This document shows positions 17,257 to 26,400 of a DNA stretch of 50,688 nucleotides, piece by piece. Position numbers and translations under genes: made by a program. This stretch comes from a virus. The first letter of the stretch is position 1; every line of letters begins with the position of its first letter. The notes under the pieces are model-generated. The model had not been told where the DNA came from and did not search any database. It saw only the letters and a program-made list of their open reading frames with translations. The stretch covers positions 1-50,688 of IMG/VR virus record IMGVR_UViG_3300009159_005558; one strand, written 5' to 3'.

Positions 17257-17285
17257 ATTATACTACAAAAAGCGGATAAGGTAAA
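17257..17285 (-). promoter_or_regulatory. Sigma70-like promoter for the accessory operon, predicted leaderless
   Basis: Read on the minus strand, TTTACC (-35-like) is followed by a 17-nt spacer and a perfect TATAAT (-10). The bases after it are AAACCT and then ATG, so the usual start distance puts +1 on the A of the ATG at 17250. The -35 overlaps the base of the terminator hairpin. No late-promoter box is present here, in keeping with early or middle expression by host polymerase. Confidence 0.5.
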
Positions 17286-17305
17286 GGGGCCTAAGCCCCT
17301 TTTGG
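17283..17305 (-). terminator. Hairpin terminator after the tail-fibre genes
   Basis: AAAGGGGC, loop of 4, GCCCCTTT forms a perfect 8-bp stem. On the minus strand it lies 19 nt after the stop of the 321-aa fibre-like gene and is followed by a short T run (TTTA). It probably ends late virion transcripts before the accessory operon. The symmetric stem could also act on the plus strand (TTTT tail). Confidence 0.75.
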
Positions 17306-17323
17306 TAATACTGATTGCAAGGC

Positions 17324-18289
17324 TTATACTACTGAGGCAGCAATTGCAGGGGTGCCGCAGCTATTGGTCAGATAAGTTGTTTCTGGCGCATAATAGGTCA
17401 CAACGCAGGCCGGAGCAGTACCAAACGTGATACCAGTTGTGGCTGTACCACCTGAAATGTTATTGGTTGAACCGAACGGTGTTGCGTCGCCGGCATCAAA
17501 CCATACTGTGGTCAGGGTGATCACACTACCAGTATAACTGGCACTGGTTTGAATATAGTTACTGGTATAGCTGTAGGTGTTGTCTAACTGTTTCCAAATT
17601 ACCACTGGACTAGCTGTTAACTGATTAAAGCCGGTGGCATCTAGCAATGTTGTAGGATTCCCTGATCCACCAATGACTTTGGTGCCTAAATAAGTAGTTC
17701 CTGCAATGACCTTGCTGGAGCCGTCGGATGTAAGGTAAACCTGACCAACCACGTTGGTGGCCAAGTTGTTCCATTCAGAGTCAGCGTCAGTGCCAACCGA
17801 ACTCTTGTTCTGTTGAATCTTGAGATAACCACCAGAGTTGAAGAAATTGGTAGCTGCTGTGGCGTTGGCAAACGTCACAGTGTGAGTAAATGTAATAGTC
17901 CAACTGGTTGAGCCGCTACCAGTGGCACTGGTTTTACTTACGTTGCCTGTCCAAGCAGTGAATTGAGCACCGCTGGCGTAGGCACTGAAACGATTGGTCC
18001 AGCAATTGCCAATATCTGAACTTAGATTGCTAAGAACTGCAATGGTATTACCAGCAACTGGGCTGGTTCTGGAAGTAATTGATGTGGCCTGGTGGTTTCC
18101 TAAACTGTTTACTGTATTGTTAAGACTAGACCATTGTGTAGCTGTAACTGTACCGCCACCAGAAACAGTACTCAATGCTGTTTGCCCATACGATGTATTC
18201 CATGTGGCGTTGACGTTGGCATTTGCTGTGGTGCTAACGAAACCGTTGTAATCGGTTGCCTGTATTAATCCGCCTTGGCTGTAAGTCAT
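17324..18289 (-). CDS. Phage tail fibre/adhesin-like structural protein
   Basis: 321 residues, ATG 18289. It is very rich in Thr, Ser, Gly, Asn and Ala, and the N-terminus MTYSQGGLIQATDYNGFVST followed by NATWNTSYGQTALSTV is a pattern I associate with virion proteins encoded beside tail fibres in aquatic phages. The centre (TWTITFTHTVTFANATAATN, FFNSGGYLKI) and C-terminus are beta-strand rich. Three Cys lie near residues 94-320. There is no membrane segment. It is the last gene before the terminator, downstream of the 426-aa fibre gene with an 80-nt gap. It probably forms part of the tail-fibre or tip assembly that contacts the host; the exact role is unknown. Confidence 0.65.
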   Translation of the reverse strand: MTYSQGGLIQATDYNGFVSTTANANVNATWNTSYGQTALSTVSGGGTVTATQWSSLNNTVNSLGNHQATSITSRTSPVAGNTIAVLSNLSSDIGNCWTNRFSAYASGAQFTAWTGNVSKTSATGSGSTSWTITFTHTVTFANATAATNFFNSGGYLKIQQNKSSVGTDADSEWNNLATNVVGQVYLTSDGSSKVIAGTTYLGTKVIGGSGNPTTLLDATGFNQLTASPVVIWKQLDNTYSYTSNYIQTSASYTGSVITLTTVWFDAGDATPFGSTNNISGGTATTGITFGTAPACVVTYYAPETTYLTNSCGTPAIAASVV

Positions 18290-18356
18290 TTTGTTCTATT
18301 TCCCTTTGTATTAGTTGATCAATTTCAACGCGGGTTTTGCCGCTGGGTGATTTCAA
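18234..18356 (-). other. Possible 40-codon frame overlapping the fibre gene start
   Basis: In the 80-nt gap before the 321-aa gene, a frame beginning at a TTG reads KSPSGKTRVEIDQLIQREIE and continues 55 nt into the next gene in another frame. Its composition looks protein-like, but there is no ATG, and the only Shine-Dalgarno-like AAAGGA touches the TTG. It could be a remnant of a longer gene or chance. Confidence 0.2.
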
Positions 18357-18369
18357 TCCTTTTTTTATG

Positions 18370-19650
18370 TTACTTAATTGTTACGATGGCTTCAACAGTA
18401 CCTTCACCGGAATCCACTTTATCTCTTAAAGCTCGGCCAATCACATTAAATGCTGTGGCTTCACCTGGCAGTGCTCGACGAGCTAATCCATTTCCTGCTG
18501 CAACCAGTCTGTCACCTTTGGTAACAGATCCAACAACTTTAACAGGAACTCGGCCTGTCATTGCAACTGGGGGATGTGTAACGTCAGAACCGGCAGCACT
18601 GTTCATCAAATATGCTGCTCGTGTACTTATGACGCCAAACACATTTTCGCTTAAATCGTCGGTAACTAAAGTAATTTCTGCTGAACCACCTAGCTCAACT
18701 ACTGTACCTGCATCATACTCTGTGTCTGCGGCAAAACGTTCTGCCATGTCAGCATATTGAGCTGAAATTCTTGTGCCGCTTACATAACCGTTGGCTCCAA
18801 AAATAGTCAATGATGGTGAAACGTTTCCTGCCACATTGACCCCAAAATAAAGATTGCCACCTGATGTTTGATTTCTTATTGTTACATCGGTGCCAGCTAC
18901 CGAAGCTCTGAGATCACTGTTAGAACCCACTGACAAACCAACGTTGTTAAGTACGCCCACTGTGCCCGAAGTACTGGTGTTGGCATCTGTACGCATAAAC
19001 GAAGTGCTACTCAAACTGTTTAGTGTTTGTGAATCAGTTGCTGTGCCTTGGAACAAAGGTACTTGTGACCCAACCAATGTAGACAGGGTGATACCAGGTC
19101 TGACTGTGGTAAATCCACTGAGTGCTATTTGTGGAGTAAAGGTAGCATCTTTGCTGATGATACCTACAATACTGTCGTTAACCCACAGTTCAACAACCAC
19201 GTGTTGGACACTTACGTTATCTGTGATGGTGGTCACAATAGCACCAGATACGCCTTCGCCGGCACTGAACTGTGGTCCTACCAGCAACCATGATGAACCT
19301 GTGTAAACTTTAAGCTGTTGATTTACAGTGTCATACCACAAGTCGCCGGTGACATTACTAACCGGAGCTGAACTGCTGGCGGTAGCACTGCTGATAGTTT
19401 TCCATGTGGTGCCATTGTAGGCTTTCATTAAACTGTTGCCGGAGTCCCACCAAAGTTGACCTGTAAGCGGAGCACCAGGTGCAGTGGTGTTTGAACTGTT
19501 TTCAAGCAGGTGAATAAAGTTGGTATCTAAAAACTCGCCGTAACCAGCATAGTTTTTACCTACCAAAACCATCGAGCTGGAGGTATTGATTGTACCGTCT
19601 GCTATGGTAGCAAATAGCGCACCATCCGTTAAGTTAATTGTATATGACAT
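18370..19650 (-). CDS. Tail fibre protein with a C-terminal chaperone/protease-like domain
   Basis: 426 residues, ATG 19650 with ACGGAG 8 nt upstream. The N-terminus contains NYAGYGEFLDTNFIHLLEN and two copies of a short motif with GQLWWDS...KAYNGTTWK and GDLWYDT...KVYTGSSWL, repeats typical of phage fibre shafts. The C-terminal block YADMAERFAADTEYDAGTVV then DDLSENVFGVISTRAAYLMN and GRVPVKVVG resembles the terminal domain of many aquatic phage fibres, related to self-processing intramolecular chaperone (peptidase G2-like) domains. It is likely a receptor-binding or side fibre. A late-type promoter box precedes it by 14 nt of leader. Cleavage is inferred from the family, not visible here. 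Confidence 0.8.
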   Translation of the reverse strand: MSYTINLTDGALFATIADGTINTSSSMVLVGKNYAGYGEFLDTNFIHLLENSSNTTAPGAPLTGQLWWDSGNSLMKAYNGTTWKTISSATASSSAPVSNVTGDLWYDTVNQQLKVYTGSSWLLVGPQFSAGEGVSGAIVTTITDNVSVQHVVVELWVNDSIVGIISKDATFTPQIALSGFTTVRPGITLSTLVGSQVPLFQGTATDSQTLNSLSSTSFMRTDANTSTSGTVGVLNNVGLSVGSNSDLRASVAGTDVTIRNQTSGGNLYFGVNVAGNVSPSLTIFGANGYVSGTRISAQYADMAERFAADTEYDAGTVVELGGSAEITLVTDDLSENVFGVISTRAAYLMNSAAGSDVTHPPVAMTGRVPVKVVGSVTKGDRLVAAGNGLARRALPGEATAFNVIGRALRDKVDSGEGTVEAIVTIK

Positions 19651-19665
19651 TTATTGCTCCGTATT

Positions 19666-19676
19666 CAAGTATTTAC
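19666..19676 (-). promoter_or_regulatory. Late-promoter-like box GTAAATACTTG
   Basis: Read on the minus strand, this box lies between the 201-aa gene and the fibre gene. If the last A of TAAATA is at -6, the leader is about 14 nt and carries ACGGAG before ATG 19650. Confidence 0.55.
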
Positions 19677-19692
19677 CGCATAGTAATATACA

Positions 19693-19702
19693 CATATTTA
19701 TG
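19693..19702 (-). promoter_or_regulatory. Second late-promoter-like box CATAAATATG
   Basis: It overlaps the TAA stop of the 201-aa gene, 17 nt upstream of the box at 19666-19676. It is the nearer of the two to the T4 consensus TATAAATA. It could be an alternative start for the fibre transcript or a chance match. Confidence 0.35.
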
Positions 19703-20303
19703 CCGCACTCAGGTTAGTTAAAGTTTGGATACGCAAGGTATAATCTATCTGTATCTGACGATTCAAACTTTTTTGCACCGGGTGGAAAATCACATGGGTA
19801 ATTAATAGCAAATTAGTAGCACTTCCGTTCCAACATTGTAACCCTAATTCATCAAAAACATATTCACCATTGAAATTGGTGCTGTTATCAAATGCCTGTT
19901 GTCCAGCAGGTTCGCCGTAGTCTAACAAGCAAGTGGTTATAATGTCGGTGTAGACCTGTCCAGAAGTGTGTACTACAGTTAGATAATTGTTGGCAGGATC
20001 TGTGTTAGAGGCTGAATTATCATCTACTACTTTGGCGTAGGTCTCATTGTATAAACTGGCATTTTGTCCAGTAGTGTTTGGGGGCAAGTAGGTAATAACA
20101 CCAGTAGGATCTACTGCGCTACCGCCATTGCCAAAGGCCATTTTATAAATGTATCCTGTGTTTCTATCAGCTAGAGTATTGGCCATACAAATACTGATAT
20201 TTTCATAGTGTATGGCGTTCTTTTTATCTAATAAAACTTCACCAGTGGCTGGATCTGTGATTTTAACAAAACCTTCAATTTTGCATAGGCCGGGCTGAAT
20301 CAT
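19698..20303 (-). CDS. Virion structural protein, conserved, unassigned
   Basis: 201 residues, ATG 20303. The N-terminal segment CKIEGFVKITDPATGEVLLD and KKNAIHYENISICMANTLAD is followed by GYIYKMAFGNGGSAVDPTG, a beta-rich middle and a terminal LNRQIQIDYTLRIQTLTNL. I associate this pattern with tail proteins of T4-like aquatic phages that lie near the fibre genes; a collar, tip or fibre-attachment role is possible. Its first 30 residues match the C-terminal half of the 49-aa protein encoded directly upstream, with which it overlaps 4 nt (ATGA). No Shine-Dalgarno sequence is obvious, so translation may depend on that coupling. Confidence 0.7.
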   Translation of the reverse strand: MIQPGLCKIEGFVKITDPATGEVLLDKKNAIHYENISICMANTLADRNTGYIYKMAFGNGGSAVDPTGVITYLPPNTTGQNASLYNETYAKVVDDNSASNTDPANNYLTVVHTSGQVYTDIITTCLLDYGEPAGQQAFDNSTNFNGEYVFDELGLQCWNGSATNLLLITHVIFHPVQKSLNRQIQIDYTLRIQTLTNLSAA

Positions 20304-20449
20304 GCTCGTTTCTCCACAAATACTTGCTTGGTAGCAGGATCAAAAATCTTCACAAAACCTTGCACTGAAATTGAGCCGGTTTCGTTGGGTCGTTTGGCCG
20401 CAGTGTTGGGTGCGGGATTGGGTTGCTTGGGCATGATATTTTCAGTCAT
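20300..20449 (-). CDS. Short 49-aa protein related to the N-terminus of the next gene
   Basis: ATG 20449 opens a 49-codon frame ending in a TGA that overlaps the next ATG (GCATGA). The first half is Pro/Asn/Lys-rich and disordered (MPKQPNPAPNTAAKRPNETG). The second half reads SVQGFVKIFDPATKQVFVEK, which matches CKIEGFVKITDPATGEVLLD of the 201-aa protein. So this is a real coding segment, apparently a short paralogue of one domain. A late-type box ends 2 nt before its ATG. A second in-frame ATG lies 5 codons in. It may serve as a competitor, linker or oligomerisation piece for the larger protein (inference). Confidence 0.7.
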   Translation of the reverse strand: MTENIMPKQPNPAPNTAAKRPNETGSISVQGFVKIFDPATKQVFVEKRA

Positions 20450-20451
20450 AC

Positions 20452-20460
20452 ATTATTTAC
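20452..20460 (-). promoter_or_regulatory. Late-promoter-like box GTAAATAAT
   Basis: This box lies in the 16-nt gap after the giant gene. The predicted +1 coincides within a base with ATG 20449, so the transcript of the 49-aa and 201-aa genes would be leaderless or nearly so. Confidence 0.5.
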
Positions 20461-20465
20461 CTTGG

Positions 20466-23400
20466 TCATAGGCCCCGTAAAAACCTTGCGGCTGGTGTAT
20501 TGGTAATTTGCAACGGGTCACCATTGCTTGGAGTATCAATTCCGGGTGCATACCAGGTTACTCCGTCACGTACCAATATATCAATTTCTACACCCGATGG
20601 CGGTGCTATATCAAACAGCACAGTTACAGTATCCAACGAAGTTACAGTGTATCCAATGTTGGTAAGAAGTTCAATTCCGCCTACATATACACGTACTGGA
20701 ATTGATAAATCTATTGTGGTTGCAAATGTTGTTTCTACACCGTCTGCAAACGAGAACTCAAATTGGGTTTCCGCACCGCGTTGGTTTCTAATATACACAA
20801 CATGTCCCACTGTGGGTGCAGTATCAAACGTAATAATCAATGGTTTAAAGCTGTCAAGAACATAAGTGCTCGAAGCTTGTTCTACCAATCCAATATCAGT
20901 GGTAGTTACAAATCTTGCACTAGATCCTGTTGCAGTAATGCTTGTGATGTATTCTGTACTGTCTGGATGGGTAACAACAATCTCAACCAAACGACCGGCA
21001 GTAGGAATGTTGTTGAACACCACCACAACTGGTTCAACTTGTGTTACTGTGTAAGTGGATGCGGACACCAAAACAGAATCAAGGTAAACATCCACTGTTC
21101 CACCGATGTACACAATTGGACGATTATCGACCACAATATCAGTTATAAATTCTGTAGTGGTATCGTCACCTGTAAATGTATTGCTGTCAATATAATCTTG
21201 ATAGTCTTGAGGTAATAAATTACTTCTACCCATGTTGTAAACCGTAGAGCCGTTGTCATGAGCGGTGATTGCTGTGCCAGCAGTGCCTCTTAACAACCCA
21301 CTAATAGTATTGTCAACTATGTTTCTTTCGCGATACATGATACGTTCAGCATTGATAGTTACCACTCCCCATACATTGGTAGCAAAGTCTGGCTCTGGCA
21401 GGGCGCTGGCGTTGGCCACATAAATGATGTCATCAATAATTGCCACTGCCTCTGTGGTGGTAGTGGTGGTTGCTGGAGTAATTCGATAAGTGGCCTGTAC
21501 ACCGCGCATGTCTTGGAATATGCGGAAAGCCATACTTTCAGGAACCACAAAGTTGGTAAACTGCGTGATCATGACCACATCAGCGGCATTCATGATGCCG
21601 GAAGTAAGTATGACTTCGGTGCCGCTCACAGTGAATCCTTGATTGTTAAACAGTCTACGGCCATTCAATGATACCCATAACCTAGACGGATCAGTTATTA
21701 TAGTGTCTAAAAACAAATTGTTTGTGGTTGTAGTTGTGCCGTCAGTGTAGTCATAACTTCCTATGCTACCGGTAATAGTGCCCACATCAAAGTCAGTACT
21801 GTCGTATGGTTCATTTACTACCACACCTGTAGTAACTGGTCCCACAAAGCACTGGCTCAGGACCTGTTGTTGGCGTGTATCGTTCCAAGTTGTAACTGCT
21901 ATAATATCACTGTCGTTTGGCACCAATCCATTGAGCGGATTGAACACAATTTGGTCATCGTTGACATAACATTGTGTATTGGTTGTCACATAAATCAATA
22001 TTGTTGAACCAATCTCTGGCTCTGTGGCAAATATTACTTCGCGTGGAGTAACGTCTGACGTTTCAAGTACAAAATCAACTCCTAAAATTTGAGCAACACC
22101 GTTGACGTACACAAAAACTTCGTTGTCAACAATTATGCTTTGATCAACTCCTATTCTCTCGGGTAAAGTGTAAGCAGTGCTACCGTCACCAATATGACGT
22201 ATTCCTGCTGCAGTTTTGGCACGTACTCCGTTGACTGTAATAATTAAGCAATCAGAATTTTCATAACTTAAATTGTTATCAAGCGTGTAACTTAACACAC
22301 CAGTAACACCAGGAATTATTTGTGTCTGTGGAGCACTCCAACTGTAGTCAATTGGTGTATCTCCAACTGCGATCACAGTAGGAGCCAGTACATACAAGGC
22401 AATACTGTCTGTAAATGTGTAGCTGGTACCAAATGTAACTGTTGTTGCCATATCGCCGGTGGCTTCGTAGGTATAGTTGGTGGTTACGACACCATTTACA
22501 AAAATTACAAACTCTTGTATTTGCGGAGTTGATCCGTCAATTTGATAATATGCCACAGGAACTGTAATAGTATTGCCAACATCGGCACCGTTGTAGACGT
22601 TCTTGTAAAGTTGATTTCCGCCACCAATTTCGTAAACGGTAATTGAAATTACGTCACCAACTTGAACATTGCCGCTAGGAATTACAGTTACTATTTGAGT
22701 GACGTAATTTACCAGGTAGTCTGTGCCCAAGTGTAAATCTAAACCTTGAGTTTGATTGGCCACCATTACTAATGCTGGGTATGGCAATAAATTAGCAAAA
22801 CTCAATGTCAGGTCTGACAAACTCAACGTGTAGTTGATCACTACCGATGGGAATCCGTGCCCACGTTGCAACCAATCACTGCCTGGTCGGGTGTACACAC
22901 GCAGATCTAATGTATCAAACTCGCTGCCAGGAATCAATTCTTCCGGAGCATGACTGCTGTAAGGTCCAATGTATACTCCGCCGTCTACATTGATGTCTGT
23001 GGGTCTGGTGCCCAAATACGGATCTAAATAGGCGCTGGAATATTTGGCATCTAAGATTCCAGGATCGTAAGTGGGTCGACCTTCGGCATCGTAGGAAATG
23101 TTATCAAATGGGTTGATGTCATAGTTGCCTACATCGAATCCAGTGTTTTGATTAAAGTCAGGAGCATCTACTTGTACACCAGGGTAATCTATGCCATCTA
23201 TCAACAAAGGTAAACTGAGTCCTGGCATGTTCACTGTGGGCACATAGAATCCCATGGTACGGTCTACACCACTTAGCGAACTAGCTTCCACTTGAGTCCA
23301 CTGGTCTACATTAAAATTGCTGTAAAAGTTTATTGAAGCATTTGTCAACGAGCTTAATAATTCTTTGGTTAATGTAATTGCAGTCCCGTCAATTTGGCCG

Positions 23401-26400
23401 ATAATGGTGTTTTCAGGAATGCCTGATGCCACTGCCAACAATCCCTGCACTAAATTTGTGTCTGAAGCCACAGTAAGGTTGTATGATCCAGTTGTTCCTG
23501 TGGCAGTTGTTGCGATTGGAACATTGTTGATTGTGGAGTTTGCCTGCCACACCAGATCACGATATCTAACCAGTACACCGGTAACATACTCGGGCACAAG
23601 ATATGACCATTCAGTCACATTGCTTTGGTATTCATAACGATCGTATTTGATAGTGGTCTTGATACTTCTAACCAAATTATTGCCCATTACTGGCACTACT
23701 CTAACAGGTATGGTTTCAAAGTTTGGATATACTCCGTCTACAGCTATAAGCGGAGTAGTCAGGTAGCCAGATCCATTAACTGTGACAGTGACTGTGAACA
23801 AAGTTCCGTTGGCTCGTAAAATAGACGTGGCCTGTGCTTGTTGCCCTGAATATGTTAGTGTAGCGGTACCGTTGGCTAGACTACCAGAAGTAAATGCTGG
23901 GAACGTGGTACCAGTAGTACCTGCACCGGTCACTGTGTATAAATTATTGCCATAGAAAATTTGATCGCCGGTATTGTATGCTGTTGACTCGGTCCATTGA
24001 TAGCCAATAGTTATAGTTGGTGGGGCAACGTAACTGGTTGTAGTATCAATGATTGTGATATCTTCCACACTCATAGTGTAATTGTTAAACCATTGATCCC
24101 AAGGCTTCTCTAACCAAAGTTGTGAAGTTGATGGAGTATCACTTGTATACGATTGAGTTACACTGTCACTGTAAGTGTAAGGAGTCAACACAGGACTTAC
24201 AAATTGTGCCGGGGCTAAATCAGTATTCCAATAGGCCGGTAAATCATAGTCAGTAAGTGATCCAGCAAAGGTGTCTAGTCCGTTGTAAATTAAATTAAAT
24301 GCAAGATTTTGCACATGATACGGTTTGACTTCGTTGAGATAATCTAACACAAAGGTTTGATTATCTGGTTGGTATAACTGATAAGGCAACAATCCACGAA
24401 TCACGTGATCAACTGTGATGTAGCTGGTTTTAATTAACCAACTTGGGCTGGTAAATTCAGTGTAGATAACCTGGAACACCAACATTAAACATTGATTACG
24501 TTCAATTAACAAATCATCCACAAACAATTCTTCGTTGATAGCACGAATGATGTTACGAGTTTCAATGGTAGGACTTTGGTCAAAGTATCTAGAGTCAAAT
24601 ACTTGAGCATCAAATCCATAACCACCTAACGGATAATTCCATAATGTTTCACTGAATTCAATAGTGCCATCTTGGAGTGCTACACGATCCCATCCAAGAT
24701 CGGTTCTCAAATAGATTTCAAATTTGCCTTGGCCATTGGCTGAAACTTTGACGCTACTGCCGACTGGTGCGGTAGTGAAATTTAAAGTTTGTAGTCCAGC
24801 TGTGTTGGCCACAGTGGCCACTGGTTGTATACTGCTGTTGTACCCTGGAAGATACCAGTTAACATAACTCCAATACAACGGAGTATCGTATGTTTGAACT
24901 TGTACTAGGTCTAAAGTTAATTGGCCTGGTACTGTTCCTTCGACCACTTGATATATGGTCCAACGACCGTTTTGACCAGCGTCGTTCAACACTAGATATT
25001 TGTAGCCCAAAGGTACAACATATAAATCTTGATAATATAATACTTCAAGATTTGGTACTTCAAAATTCCAAGTGCCTGAGTTAGAAGCTGGAGTAGGCTC
25101 TGCACTGTTTAATAAATTAAAACTGCGAATTTCGCTGATGGGGTATCGAGCCAATATACTGTTGACACGGGTCAAATAATTTTCCAAGGCGCTGAAACGA
25201 TCAAGGAACATGCTTTGACGTGGACGGAATTGAACTCCGTACTGCATACCAGGACTCAACAATGGATCCGGTACTACTGCACCTGTTGTGGTTGCTCCAG
25301 AGAAACTGTCTAGTAATTTACGATACAAGTTGGCATTTAAGAATGAATCGGCTCGGCCGTCGGCAATAAATTCGTACTGAGAATGTATATCAGCAGTGCC
25401 ACCTGCTACCTGACGGTCGTATTCTACGTGTAACACAGTGTTGTTTGCTGATAATAAACTGCTGGCATTATAAAGAGCAACTGCGTTGGCTGTCAGTGCG
25501 GCCATGTAAGGCAAACCGCTACCACCAGGATTTAAAATATAACTGGCAATGGTAGAAGGGCTGAGAGTTTTTTGAGCCTGTGTAGCCACTGTGGTAATTC
25601 CACGCACCCAGAAATAGTAGGTAGTAGTTAAAAATCCTTGCTCGTTAACTGCTGAATCTATAGTATAACTGATAGAACTAAATGGTGTTCCGGTACCGGT
25701 GTAACTTGCTGGTGGTACATCGCTGGCTGTCCATTGGTAAACGTCAATGGTACTACCCGGAAACACTTGTCCCCATCTACGACTGGCATAGACAATGCTG
25801 TCTTGATTGGCATCAATAAATCTTACTGAGTTGGTGTCCCACCAAATTTCACCTTCGTGTGCTGGGCCCCAACTTGTGCCTATATTATGTATTGCGCCAC
25901 TATTGTAACTGGCTGGGTCAACAGCTCCAATATAGTCAATATTTCTACGGGCCACACCTAGGATTTTGCCCTGGAGCGGATCAATATAATCAAAATAAGT
26001 TTGTGTGCTGGACAACAGTTTGTCATAGGAGTAAACAGAATTGATCAAGTTTACATCTACCATTGGTTGTTGTGCGTGTATTACTTTCCACACAGAATCG
26101 TCATTGGGGTTGTCTAATACAGACACACTACCATAATTTAGGCTACTGTCTCCGAGATCACTGCCAGGTGCTCCTACCAGTAGTCTACCGTTACGGTAAT
26201 TAACTGCGGCACCGAATTGGTCACCGGCAAGCATTGGCTCGGTGTATACCTGTTGTCCAAAGACAAATTTGCCCGGATTGGACAATGTAGAATTGGAACT
26301 GGGCAAGTAATCAAATGTGTAGACTACACCTGAATTGGCAACCGAGTTGAAGAATGTAGTGCTACGATCATCAAAATATGTTTGACCTGCATCAAATGTA

